From Rhinopithecus roxellana (Eukaryota > Chordata > Mammalia > Primates > Cercopithecidae), in the NCBI RefSeq assembly GCF_007565055.1, contig NC_044553.1, positions 102,647,858 to 102,711,857 of the forward strand: 64,000 nucleotides of DNA, read 5' to 3'. The notes below the pieces were generated by a model that was not told the origin of the DNA, searched no databases, and saw only the letters and a program-made list of their open reading frames with translations. A program made the position numbers and the translations under genes. Positions 36,421 to 48,507 of this stretch are shown in pieces; position 1 is the first letter of the stretch; each line of letters begins with the position of its first letter.

Positions 36421-37439
36421 CACAAGATATATGTTTGTGTGAGATTTAAAGGACAAAAATGAAGCAAAAGCCAATTTTTAAAGTGACATACACATTGTCA
36501 CCTTACCTTCTGGCTCACCTATTAGTCAGTAAAAGCTCCACCTTCCCATGAATTCTTCAGCTTCTCTAACTCCTAGGCTAGGTGTGTCTTCAGCTCCATG
36601 ACTAAAGGCACCACTTTCTTTTGTAGGGTATCCATGCCATCAAGATCAGTATCAGTAAGAACTAACACAAATTTTAACTTATCCTTTCAGGTTTCAGGAT
36701 GTGCCTGTTGGCTCTGGCTTGTCCTTTCTCTCTTGCACTTTACATCCCTTCCTAACTGCCTGTCCTGAGAAACTTCAAGCTCTAATATCACTTTACAAAG
36801 TCTTCTCGACCAGTTTTCACAATTGAGATCAAATCCCTGTAACACGGTTCTGTGTGTGTGCATGTACGTATGTGTGTTAAATATGTATCTGGGATACTAT
36901 GTCTCAATATTATCTATATTTATACCAATCAATCAGTCATCTCTCTCTATCTATATTTTCTAGTAGTCCTGCTTCTCTAATTGAATCTTGACTAAAAAAG
37001 CTTCTCATCTGATCCATGACCCACTTTGCTTTCTGTTACTTCATTGCAAAGTTTGAGAATATTGGTTACTTTCTCTCAAAGTCTCTTTGATTTAATTCTC
37101 TGGTAATTTTGTTGTTTCTCAGAAGGGGCTTTCGCTTCAACATTCAATGACTTTGTTCAGTCTTATTGAATATACACTTTATTTAGCAGAAATTTATTTA
37201 CTTTTCTGGCACATGTTATTATCTTTGCTTAGTAAATTAGAAATAACAATCACTCCATAAAAGATTTAGGTGCTGAGGCTTATGTAACCATTTTCTCCAG
37301 CTGCCTCCTAGGAAAAAAAGATTGTCAACCCAAGTCCAATTTTGTCTGTTCTATGCTCATACAAATGTGACTTCATTAACTCTAGCTCTTGGTTTGAAGA
37401 AAATTGCTGGAGGTAAAAATAATTAGGTCACTGGTGCCA
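36421..37439. other. Unassigned intergenic DNA
   Basis: A short TG-rich microsatellite-like tract lies at 36849-36879. No gene seen. Confidence 0.5.
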
Positions 37440-38324
37440 CTTCCAGCTATGACTAACTAGTGACAAACATCTCCAACCACTGTAGGCAAGAAGAAAACTA
37501 GATAAAACATATAAAACAACTTTTCAGACATTAGGTCACTAATAGTTCAGGACTATGGTCCCTGAGAAAAGAGAAACAGATGACGAGAGTCTTACAATCA
37601 CCCAAGCTTTCTGTCTGCAAGAAGAAATTTGTCATTGTCCTGTGGACAATGACACAGGAAAGGAATCCCAAGAGTATATGGCAGTCTTGCTAAGTTGAGA
37701 AGACAGGGATCAAAGTTTGAGGAGGGTGAGGTGGGTGGAATGTGTGAGACAGAGCACTAGAAGAGAGCTATGCCAATAAAAGAGCTCCAGAAATATTCAT
37801 AGTGTCCTCTTGAGTCTCTGAATATAAGTAGCACACAAATAGGATGAGATTCCAGAAGGCTAGGCAATGAATGAAACTGTAAATTAAAAATTTCCCATAG
37901 CTTACACTGGGCTGGGAAGTGTTTGGGTTCCAATAAGACAGAGTGAAGAGCTCTTGTTTGCACTGGTTATTCAGTAGAGATCCTAGAAATGTCACACCTT
38001 AGTAGTAGAGTTGAGCTAATCATATAGGGTAAGGCTAGTCTAGCTTTGTTCTAAAAGCTTAAAAGTAAGTCCTCAAATGACCAAGCTGATTAGCAAGAAA
38101 GTTGCCTGTCTGATTAAACAAAATCCAACACTCATTGAGGAAAGTAACAAAATCTTAACACTCAACAATGTAATATTCACAATATCTAACACCCAATTTT
38201 AAAATGATGGCATGTAAAGAAGCAGGAAAATGTTACCCAAAAGAAAAAATTGGACAATAGAGAGAAACGCAGAAATAATGGAGATAGGATCAGTAGATAG
38301 GACTTTAAAATAGCTATTATAGGG
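37440..38324 (+). mobile_element. Old L1M 5'-region / ORF1-region fragment
   Basis: Late part (38090-38320) resembles the pre-ORF1/ORF1 region of old L1M, e.g. AGTAGATAGGACTTTAAAATAGC. The early part is less certain. Confidence 0.5.
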
Positions 38325-38598
38325 ACTCGTGCTGTGGCTCACAACTACAATCTCAGCACTTTGGAGGCCAAGGTGGAGGAATTGCTTGAGGCCAGGAGTT
38401 CAAGACCAGCCTGGGCAACATAGTGAAATCAAAAAATTAGCTGGACATAGTGGCACATGCCTATAGTACCAGCTACTCAGGAGACTGAGGCAAGAGGACC
38501 ACTTGAGCCCAGGAGTTTGAGGTTACAGTGAGCTGTGATTGCACCACTGTACTCTAGCCTAGGTGATACACTGAAACTCTGTCTCAAGAAACAAATAA
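38325..38598 (+). mobile_element. Old Alu
   Basis: Diverged two-monomer Alu ending in a mixed A-rich tail; abuts another Alu in the same orientation. Confidence 0.85.
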
Positions 38599-38601
38599 AC
38601 A

Positions 38602-38931
38602 GGGCCAAGTGCAGTGGCTCATGCCTATAATCCTGACACTTCGGGAGGCCAAGGTGGGCAGATCACCTGAGGTCAGGAGTTTGAAACCACCATGGCCAAC
38701 ATGGCAAAACACCATCTCTACTAAAAATACAAAAATTAGCTGGACATGGTGGCAGGCACCTGTAATCCCAGCTACTCAGGAGGCTGAGGTATGAGAATCA
38801 CTTGAACCTGGGAGGCAGAGGTTGCGGTGAGCCAAGATTGGGCCACTGCACTCCAGCCTGGGCAACAGAGTAAGACTCCATCTCAAAAACAAAAAACAAT
38901 TAAACAAACCAAAAAACACACACACACAACA
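38602..38931 (+). mobile_element. Alu
   Basis: Complete Alu with both monomers and a mixed A/CA-rich tail. Confidence 0.93.
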
Positions 38932-38934
38932 GAT

Positions 38935-40386
38935 ATTACATAACTGTTCAAAGATTTAAAGAAAAACATAAACATAATGAGTGAAGAAATAGAAGACATG
39001 AAAACCAACAAATGGAACTTCCAGACAGGCAAAACAAAATATCTGAAATTACAAATTTACTGGAATCTTAAAAGCCAATTAGACGGATTAGGGGGAAAAA
39101 ATCAATAAACTTGAATACATGGCAATACTATTCAAACTAAAGCACAAAGAAGAAAAAAAAAGAACAAATATAACTGTAAGAAAATTTTAAGCAGTCTAGT
39201 GTCCTTATAATTGAAGCCCAAAAAGAGAAGGGACAGAAAAATTATTTAAATAAATAATGGCCAAAAACGTTTCAAATTTATTGAAAACTATAAGCCCACA
39301 TATCCAATATATTCAACAAAGTTCAAGCACGATAATCACAAAGAACCATGAAGGCACATAATATGCAACTGCTGAAAATAATAACGATAAAAATTTTAAA
39401 ACAGCCAGAAAATGAAAGATAAGGATGACAGAAGCCAGGTCTGGGGGCATATGCTTGTAGTCCCAACTACTTGGAAGGCTGAGGCAAGAGGATCACTTGA
39501 ACCATGGAGTTAGAGGTTATAGTATACTATGATTGCACCTGTGAATAGCCAATGAACTCCAGCCTGGTAAACATAGTAAGACCCTGTTTCACAAAAAAGA
39601 ATACAGGTGAATTCTCATCAAAAATAATAAAGGCAGAAGAAAATAGAACAACATCTTTAAGTTTCGGAAATAAAAGAAGTTTTCAACCTAGAATTCTATA
39701 TTAAACAAAAATATTCTTCAAAATGGACACAGGAGAAAACATTGTTTGACCAACAAAAACTTGGTTGTCAGCAGACTTCAACTACAAAAATGTTAAAAGA
39801 AGTTCTTCATATTGCGAGAAAATAAAAGCCACACAAACGAATATAGAGTGCTAGAAATGGCAAATATATGAATAGGAATAAAAGATAGTTTCCCTGGTTT
39901 TAAAATTTATTATTTAAAAATAATAGACTGTTTATTATGTATATAGAAGTAAAATGTATGACAACAGAAATATTGAATTATACTGTTATAAGGTGTTTAC
40001 ATGATATGTGAAGTGCAATAATATTATTTGAAAGTAAACTATAAGTTAAAGATGTATATTGTAAACTGTAGAGAAAACATTTTTAAAAAGTTAGAGCAAT
40101 TAACCAATGACAAAGATAAAACTGAATACTAAAGAAATACTGAACTACAAAAGATGGCTGAAAAAAGGGGTAAAAAGAACAAACAACAGAGAGAACAAAT
40201 ATTAGACAAATGGAAGTATGACAGAATTAAAGCTACTGTACTAAAAACTACTTTATATGTGGTCTAAATACCCCAGTTAAAAGGCATGAATTATCAGCCT
40301 GGATAAAAAAGCAAGACTCAAGTACATGTTATCTACAAGAAAAAAATAAAGACACAGACAGATCAAAAGTAAAGCTAGGCACAGAG
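38935..40386 (+). mobile_element. Old L1M fragment (ORF1 into start of ORF2)
   Basis: ORF1-like text (CAAAAACGTTTCAAATTTATTG) is followed at 40265-40330 by an ORF2-start match (CCCCAGTTAAAAGGCATGAA). No intact frame. Interrupted by an Alu monomer near 39435. Confidence 0.75.
39435..39600 (+). mobile_element. Alu-monomer-like insertion
   Basis: Short Alu-related unit (TGTAGTCCCAACTACTTGG ... ACTCCAGCCTGGTAAACA) within old L1. Confidence 0.75.
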
Positions 40387-40685
40387 CCGGGCACGGCGGT
40401 TCACACCTGTAATCCCAGCACTTTGGGAGGCTGAGGCAGGTGGATCACCTGAGGTCAGGAGTTCGAGATCAACCTGTCCAACATGGCGAAACCCTGTCCC
40501 TACTAAAAATACAAAAAATTAGCCGAGCATGGTGGTGGGAGCCTGTAATCCCAGCTACTTGGGAGGCTGAGGCAGGAGAATTGCTTGAACCTGGGAGGCA
40601 GAGCTTGCAGTGAGCCAAGATTGCACCACTGCACTCCAGCTGGGCAATGAGCGAAACTGTCTCAAAAAAAAAAAAAAAAAAAAAA
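40387..40685 (+). mobile_element. Alu, full length
   Basis: Begins GCCGGGCACGGCGGTTCACACC; pure A-tail at 40664-40685. Confidence 0.95.
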
Positions 40686-40885
40686 GCTAGGCACAGTGTC
40701 ACATGCCTGTAGTCCCAGCTACTCAGGAAACTGAGGCAGAAAGATCACTTGAGGCCAGGAGTTGGAGGCTGCAGTGCTCTTTGATCATCCCTATGAGTAG
40801 CCACTGCATTCCAGCCTGCTCAACATAGTGAGACACCATATCTAAAACAACAAAGATGAAAAGTAAAAAAAAAAAAAAAAAAAAA
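40686..40885 (+). mobile_element. Alu-related monomer element
   Basis: Starts GCTAGGCACAGTGTCACATGCC directly after the previous tail; one monomer-like unit ending in a long A-tail (40867-40885). Confidence 0.75.
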
Positions 40886-40909
40886 ATGTTTCTCATAATG
40901 GCAAAGTAG

Positions 40910-41344
40910 CTTCTATTTAACCAAATCTTTTTCAGATAACTATAAATTCCAGACAAAATATAAAAAGACTACCTAAAAGTCCCAGAGAATAACTAAAAGC
41001 AGACAAAAAGCATAAGAGAGTCAACAGTTAGATGAAGAGAATGGAATTGGAGAAGTGTCTCTCTTTTATGGCTTTTTCTTGAAGAGATTCCACACAGTAG
41101 CAAACTCACAGAGCCTCCACAATGAATCATTCACAAGGACCAGATGCCATCCAATGTTACTAGAAATATGAAGAAAAAGGAAAATGAGACCCATACACAA
41201 TCAGTACCAACCCCAAGATGATCCAGATGTTAAATTTAGCAGACAAGAATTTTAAAGCTGCTGTTTTAACTATGCTCAAAGGACATAAAGGAAAATATGC
41301 TTGTAATAAATGAAGAAATAGAAACTATAAAAGGAACCAAGTGG
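40910..41344 (+). mobile_element. Old L1M fragment
   Basis: The phrase AATTTTAAAGCTGCTGTTTTAACTATGCTC is typical of the region before or within ORF1 of old L1M elements. Confidence 0.65.
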
Positions 41345-41570
41345 TCTGGAATGGTGACACATGCCTGTAGTCTCAGTTACTCAGGAAGCTGAGAAAGGAG
41401 GATCACTTGAATGAAATGAATTAAAAAATGAATTCATGAAATTCATTTCATTAATTTCAAAAATATGAGATTCAACTAAAGGAAGTTGAAAAACAACAGG
41501 AGTTCAAGACCAGCCTGGGCAACATGGTGAGATTCCATCTATTAAAAAAAAAAAAAAGAAAAATTTAAAT
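41345..41570 (+). mobile_element. Alu remnant interrupted by a foreign insert
   Basis: Alu text stops after GAGGATCACTTGAA and resumes with AGGAGTTCAAGACCAGCCTGGGCAACATGG. About 90 bp of non-Alu DNA lies between (about 41408-41499). Confidence 0.85.
41408..41499. repeat. Insert containing a foldback and a copy of sequence 1.1 kb downstream
   Basis: Bases 41410-41422 and 41440-41452 form a perfect 13-bp inverted repeat with a 17-nt spacer. The right part (about 41446-41495) matches 42558-42607 over about 50 bp with three differences. Confidence 0.85.
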
Positions 41571-43034
41571 AAGAATCAAATGTCAAGGCAGTAACCTGAG
41601 TACAATGGTAGGAGTGTGGTATTCACGTCCAAAGTGACCTTGGAAGTTTCTGGAACAGAGACTGTCCACACCAACCATTAAGTTTAGCTTGTGATGCTTA
41701 TGATTAGATTCACTAATTTGGCATTGCCAGCTCACTTGATGGAGTTATATCCTCTTTATCTAATTTCTTAAGGTCTATCTCAGCTTATGACTCTCTTAAA
41801 ATCATTAATCTTCCAAGATCTGATAATTAAACATTGTATGGAATAAACTGGATCATTTTGAAATAACTGTCAACTCAACATTGCTGCTGTTTCAAAGTCC
41901 AACCACAGGTCTTTTTCCCATTAAATCATGTGATGCTGACCAAAATATCAAGATAAAGTACAACCTACACTGTGCTTCCAGGGCTTGGGCTTTAACTTTC
42001 ACATAAATGCACATTAATGATGAATGAGGAAGGACCCATGAGCTCAGCTTTAAAATGTATGAGAGTTATTCTTTTTTGTTGCATGTATCAGGTTGATAAA
42101 GTCCACCAGTTTAAGCAAGAACCAGCTCAATACCTACTGAACTTTGCTTAACTTCTGTTGGAAGTTCTCCAACCTCAACAGAATGGAAGATGTTGATTGA
42201 ACAGGCATCAAATTGGTAAGTCTTTTAATAGAACTTCCACTGAGTTCTATGACCATGCATGGCAGCTTCTGCAGCAAACACTTAATGGTATCATGGTAAC
42301 TAGGAATCAAATACCATAGCAACCAACCTGTGAGATACAATGATATATGAAGACAATATAATTGGAGGAGTGTCTGTCTTCTAAGAATTTCTTTCTTCTT
42401 GTTGAAGATAGTGTTGGGAAATATTAACTAGCTATTAATATATAGCTACAGACAGATCACTGTGGAGTTACTAATAGTTATATCCATTATACTGAAAACA
42501 AAATTCTTAGGTAGACTTTCAAGGCAAAAAGTAGATCTAGACAACTGATGAAAGAAGCATTTCATGAATTTCAAAGATATGAGATTCAACTAAAGGAAGT
42601 CGAAAAATGAGGTGAGATGACTTACTTTAACAACAGTCTCCCCACTCCCCCAGAAAAAAGAGAAATCTATACAGCCTATTTAACAAAGGTGTTAATTTTC
42701 TGCTGGAAGGAGAAGCCAAACCAAGCAATAATGATTTCTGTTTGGTTAGCTAGTGAAGCAAGTAGAAGAATCTCTTTTGAGGTATATTGTCTAGAAGTAG
42801 TGTTAAATTTTATTCTTGAAGCTTAATCAAGGCAGCCATACATGAAAGGACTGATCTTGCTGGTGAGGTATTTGCCACATTGGTGGAGTGATTGAATCTC
42901 TTCCATGCTATAACCAATCCAGTGTTAAGAAATACCTTTATTCAAAGGTAAAAATTTTGATGGCCATGCAAACAACAATAATGATATTCACTGAAAGATA
43001 CAAACAATTTATTAATATAAAATTCATCTCTGCA
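41571..43034. other. Unassigned stretch with a possible degraded coding remnant on the minus strand
   Basis: No clear repeat family recognised over more than 1.4 kb. A minus-strand frame of about 80 codons (about 42134-42380) reads like protein of normal composition but matches nothing I can name. It could be a processed-pseudogene remnant or chance. Confidence 0.3.
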
Positions 43035-43335
43035 TTTTTTTTCTTTTTTTGAGACTGGAGTTTCACTCTTATTGCTCAGGCTAGAGTGCAATGGCATGAT
43101 CTCCGCTCACTGCAACCTCCGCCTCCTGGGCTCAAGTGATTCTCCTGCCTCAGCCTCCTGAGTAGCTGGGATTACAGGCATGTGCCACCATGCCTGGCTA
43201 ATTTTTGTATTTTTAGTGTAGACGGGTTTCGCCATGTTGGCCAGGCTGGTCTGGAATGCCTGACCTCAGGTGATCTGCCTGCCTCAGCCTCCCAAAGTGT
43301 TGGGATTACAGGAGTGAACCACCGAGCCTGACCGA
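43035..43335 (-). mobile_element. Alu, antisense
   Basis: Complete antisense Alu from a T-rich tail through GGATTACAGGAGTGAACCACC. Confidence 0.93.
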
Positions 43336-43591
43336 TATCTGCATGTTTAATGATCTAATAGGGCATAAAATAGATTTTTGCTTTATGTTTGCGCTCATTT
43401 GATATAGTCCCTCAGATCACTGGGGCTGTTTTTCTTTTGATTCTTTATTCCTTCTGCTTCTCAGACTGGATAAATTCTATATTCAAGTTGGCTCTTTCTT
43501 CTGCTGTTGCCAGTCTTCTTTCAGCTCATCCCAGAGATTTTTCTTTTCCATTTCAGATGCTATAGCTCTTTAGTTAGAGAATTTTCAATTC
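43336..43591. other. Unassigned, possibly old antisense L1
   Basis: T-rich, L1-like texture; no clear assignment. Confidence 0.4.
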
Positions 43592-43806
43592 TTTTTTTTT
43601 TTTTTTTTTTTTGAGACGGAGTCTCGCTCTGTCACCCAGGCTGGAGTGCAGTGGTGCGATCTCCACTCACTGCAAGCTCCGCCTCCCGGGTTCACGCCAT
43701 TCTCCTGCCTCAGCCTCCCGTGTAGCTGGTACTACAGGCGCCCACCACCAGGCCTGGCTAATTTTTTATACTTTTATTGGAGACGGGGTTTCACCATGTT
43801 AGGATG
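43592..43806 (-). mobile_element. 5'-truncated AluY-like element, antisense
   Basis: Long T-tail (43592-43612), then clean young-Alu text ending abruptly at TTTCACCATGTTAGGATGG, so about 85 bp of the 5' end is absent. Confidence 0.9.
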
Positions 43807-45090
43807 GAATTCATTTTTAAAATAGCTTCCATTTCTCTGATAGAGTTCCCCAATTTGTTCAGTTATTGACATAATATTTTCTTTGAATATATATATATAT
43901 ACATCTATTTAAATGTACTTTTCTGCTAATTCCAAACCTAGAGATTTGTTTCTATTGATTGCATTCTCTTCTGATTTTGGAAATTATCTTCTATGTCTTC
44001 ACATGCCTAGTAATTTTTTATTTTAGTCTGCCATTGTGAATAATACATTTTAGAGTCTCTAGATTCCTCTGTTCTAGGACTTCCCTACCTTAATCTCTCA
44101 GATATTCTTTCAGCCCCTAAACTCCATCCTCTGACACTTCAAATAAAAAACACTAGACCTTTTTGCTTACCTTCCATTTGCCCTGTGCTGTGTGGTATGA
44201 GTATTGTCCTCAGTGGAATATCCTTGTAAACTTAATTTTTACCCAGTGAGTAGTTCCATTAATGACTAGAAACTTCTTCAGTTTCTTTCTGCTTTTGACC
44301 AGTTTCTGGTGCCTTCAAATAATTGCGTGTTTATGTGTGTGTGTGTGATGTGTGTGTGTGTGTGTTGTCCAGAGTTTATAATTGTTATCTGAAAAAGGCA
44401 TAGTCAGATAAGGTACTTTTTATTACTGGACTCAGAACTCCCGTCCAAGGATATACACTTAAAACAAGCTTTTTGGGTTATTCTTATGCACTCCAAAGTT
44501 TGAGAGCTGCTGTCTTAGATTAAACTTCCATGTTTAACTTTGTCTTTCGAGAAGTCATCTTCCTCACCACAAAGAAGAACTTAAACTCTTCAGGTACATT
44601 AATCACACTCCCTTAAATCTAAAAGTAAAGTCATATAAACTTGGTAAATATACTCTTTCCCACAGTGTTTTCCTTATTACTACATTTTCCCAAAAGGACT
44701 GGAAACTATGTGTCGTAAATTAGAGAAACATTGAATATAGTGGAAAAATAGAGTGTGGTCCCAAAACAGTTAGTTGTTAGGTTTAAAATATGACACTTCT
44801 TAAGGTAAAAATTTAATCATACCAAAAGTACCCTAGAAAACTCATAAAATGGTAACAAAAGTTGAGTTTATACTTTGATAGAGTAATTTTTGTGCACATT
44901 AAAGTTTGACATCTACGGAGCTAAAGAAGGGAGTAATAAAAAGAAACTCCCCGAGCAGATGAGTAGGCATTGAACTATCTTGCTGTCAAAATAACTATAA
45001 AATTCTAAGATGTTGATTGGGGGATAGGTAGAGAATTCTTTAAAGGTCTGATTATTTAGGCAATGTCTCCTCTTGTGGTTTGGAATATGA
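43807..45090 (-). mobile_element. Probable old L1 sequence, antisense, with microsatellites
   Basis: Weak L1-like texture to about 44400. (TA)n at 43890-43902; (TG)n at 44333-44366 interrupted once. The rest is unassigned and non-coding. Confidence 0.4.
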
Positions 45091-45094
45091 CATG

Positions 45095-45260
45095 CTGACA
45101 ATCAAAACTTAGTTCTACTACTTACCAGTCATGTAATCTTCAGCAATTTACTTAACCTTTCTGGGCTTTGGTTTCCTCATCTATAAAAATAGGGAATATA
45201 TTACCTCTCTCTTGTGATATGAATGCCAAAATGCCTGGAATGTATCTTGCCAGAAGGGAG
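45095..45260 (+). repeat. MIR SINE
   Basis: Contains TACTTACCAGTCATGTAATC and TTTCCTCATCTATAAAAATAGG, the MIR core and 3' part. Confidence 0.85.
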
Positions 45261-45799
45261 GGTCCAGCCAAGACTATTCCTTTGTCTAAGAGTGTTCCCC
45301 AAGCTTTGGTCTCAAAAGGCCCAGGCTAATGCATTTCTTACTATTGGTCTGGAATTCTATGTCCTCCTAAGACACAGCTTGTAAGATTTTAATGAATAAC
45401 TTTAATTAAGCACAAGGTAACCTCTTAAAAACATATGCTGTAATTCTCTCCTTACATCCTTAAAAGAGTGCATCTTCATGGATAATTTATCAGTCTTAGG
45501 TAATAAAAAATAACCATTTAATAATGGCAGTTATATCCTCGAAGGGGCTCAAAATTGGGATTATAGTATATCTAACTCTGATATGTGCCACTGCTCTGGA
45601 AGCAATTGGTGGAAGTTCCACAATTTCCATATACAGTGAGTATACAATGATGGAAAACAATCTTGTGTGCCATTTGGGCGGATGGGAAGCAGGGCTATAA
45701 AATTTCACTTACACAACCTACTACAAATTAACTTTCCATATCAGAGACTAGAGGGAGTTTGCGAAGACTGTTGAGGTAGAGGTGAAGCCCTCCCAATGC
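45261..45799. other. Unassigned intergenic DNA
   Basis: No gene or clear repeat recognised. Confidence 0.5.
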
Positions 45800-47794
45800 T
45801 CCACACTTTTGTGCTGTCCCTGGAAACAATGTAAGCCAGAAAACAGTGGGACAACATCTTCAAAGTGCTGGGGGAAAAAAACCAAAAACATTGTGAACCT
45901 GTAATTCTATACCTAATGAAAATATCTTTGGAAAATGAGGATGAAATAAAGACACGCAAAGCTGAAAGAATTAATCACCATCAGACCGGTACTATAAGAA
46001 ATGTTCAAAAGAAATTCTTTGTAAGAAAACAATACTAGATGGAAATATGGACCTACACAAAGGGGTGAAGAGCACCAGAAATAGTAACTATGCGTGAAAT
46101 GTAAAAGAATTTTTTTTAGTATTTACATCTCTTTAAAAGATTACTGACTATAAAACAAAAATAATAAACATTTATTGTGCATATATTTAGAAGTAAAATA
46201 TAAGACAATAGCACAAAAACCAGAAGAGAAAAAAATAAAAGTGTGCAGTTGTAAGGGTCTTCTTTTATACATGAGGTGGTATAGTATAATTTGAAAGTAG
46301 ACTGTGATGTTAAATTAAATCTCAAAGCAACCACTAAAATAACACATGAAAATGTTTTGTTAATATGCAAAAAGGAGATTTAATAAAATTGTAGAAAACG
46401 CTCAATCCCCCAAAAAGTCATAAAAAGAGGAAAAGGAATACATAGTTGAAGTCTCCTATAGAACACAAACAACAAGATAGTATATTTAAACTCAACAGTA
46501 TCAATAACCATATTAAATGAAACTGGTCTAAATAATCAGAAAAAGACTTCAGAACATGGACTATTAGCAGAGATAAAAAAGATCATTTCATAATGATAAA
46601 ATATTGACTTCAAGAGGACATAATAATCCTAAATGTTTATAAACCTAGTAACAGAGCTTCAAAATACATGAAGCAAAAGCTGATAGAACTATAAGGAGAA
46701 TAGTGAAACACACAATTATAGTTGAAGATTTCAACACATCTCTCTCAATAAGTAGACAAAATAACAATAAAGGCATGGAAGACTTGAATAACACTATGGA
46801 ACAAGTTGACCCAATTGACATTTATACACACTCTACTCAACAACAGCAAAACAAGCATTTTTCTCAAAGGTGCATATACATCCACCAAGACAGATCATTT
46901 TCTGGGCCATCAAACAAGCCTCAATAAATTTTAAAGGATTCCTGTCATACCAAGTACCTTGATCATAACAGAATCAAATTAGTAACCAATAGCAGCAAGA
47001 TTTCTAGAAAACTGCCATTTAAAAATTAAAGAACAGAAGTCTCTATAACTCAAGAGTCAAAGAAGACATTTAAAGGGAAATACGAACATGTTTTCACTGA
47101 TTTGAAAATGAAAACACAACCTATAAAAATGTATGGGATGCAGCTAAAGTAGTGTTTGGAGGGAAATTCTGAGTACTAAATGCCTGTTTGGAAAAGAAGA
47201 AAGGTCTCTGTGTGGACTGAAGTGTGGCTTCCGGAAAGACAAGTCCACATCCTAATCACTAGAACCTTTGAATATTACCTTATTTGGAAAAAGAGTCTCT
47301 GCAGATATAATTAAGAATCTTGAGATAAGATCACCCTGGATTATCTGAGTGGACCTTCAATGTCATCACAAGCATCTTTATAAGAGACAAAGAGAAACAT
47401 ATACAAAGGAGAAGGCCATGTGGAAATGGAGACAGACTGGAGTAATATGTCACAAGCCAATAAATGCCAAAAGCCTCCAGAAGCTGGCAGAAGCAAGGAA
47501 CAGAATCTCCCCAGAGCCTCTGGAGAGAGTACAACCCGCAGACACCTTGATTTCAGACTTGTAGCTCCCATAACTGTGAAAGAATACATTTCTGATCTTT
47601 TAAGCCTCTGAGTTTGTGGTAATTTGTTACAACACCCACAAGAAGCTAGTGTAGCCTCAAATCAATGACCTCAGCTTATATGTTAAGAAACTAGAAAAAG
47701 AAGAGCTAATTAAACACAATGTTAGCAGAATAAAAGAAATAGAAATGAGACCAGAAATCACTGAAATGAAAAACAGAAAAACAATAGAGAAAAT
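45800..47794 (+). mobile_element. Old L1M (ORF1 end to ORF2), split by an LTR
   Basis: ORF1-like text near 45840-46030 leads to an ORF2-like endonuclease region (TTGAAGATTTCAACACATCT near 46720, corresponding to the GDFNTP region). ORF2 text stops at 47208 and resumes at 47659 (AAATCAATGACCTCAGC), so the LTR at 47209-47653 is an insertion. All frames are broken. Confidence 0.8.
47209..47653 (+). mobile_element. Solitary MLT1-type LTR (ERVL-MaLR), inserted in old L1
   Basis: MLT1-like text: GACCTTATTTGG-type (here ATTACCTTATTTGGAAAAAG), TCTGCAGATATAATTAAG, GGCCATGTGGAAATGGAGAC, CTCTGAGTTTGTGGTAATTTG. Flanked by GTCTC (47204-47208) and GCCTC (47654-47658), a 5-bp duplication with one change. 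No internal retroviral genes. Confidence 0.8.
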
Positions 47795-48122
47795 CAAGTT
47801 GGGCACAGTAATTCACACCTGTAATCCCAGTGCTTTAGGAGGCTGAGGTGGGAGGATTGCTTGAGGCTAGAAGTTTAAGACCAACCTGAACAACATAGTG
47901 AGACCCTGTCTCTACAAAAAAAAAAAATTTAAAACTTAACTGTGCATGCTGGGGTGCACCTGTAGTTCCGCCATTCAGGAGGCTGGGGAAAGAGGATATC
48001 TTGAGCCCAGTAGTTCAAGGCTGCAGTGAGTTATGATCTGCTCACTGTACTCCAGTCTGGGTGACAAAGCAAGACTGTGTCTCAAAAAACAAAACAAAAC
48101 AAAACAACAACAACAACAAACA
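47795..48122 (+). mobile_element. Old Alu with (AAAAC)n/(AAC)n tail
   Basis: Diverged Alu, tail expanded to CAAAA and CAA repeats at 48088-48120. Confidence 0.88.
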
Positions 48123-48507
48123 ACTCCCTCTCTCTCTCTCAGTTATATGTTAATAAAGTTGTACAAAATGAAAAAAAAAGTTAGAGGTTTAGAGTAGTTA
48201 AAAAGTAGGTTGTGAGGGGATAGGCGGGAGGCAGGAAGAAATTAGTTTGGAGAGACAGGTTGGACTCTGTCCTGTGGACAGGATTGTGGACTAGACTGGG
48301 AGAGCCTAGGGTAGGAATAAGAGCTAGACGATTAGGTAGTAGATGATGGATGGCCTCGATTGAGGCAGTGAACAGAGAGAAGAACTCGTGAGGAAGAAGT
48401 GGGGCTGGATTTGGGAAACTTCTAAGATGTGGAATGGAAATGACTTTATGACCAGTTGGATGAGGGAAAGGAAAAGGATATCGAGGTATTTGGCTTCAGA
48501 GCAGGTA

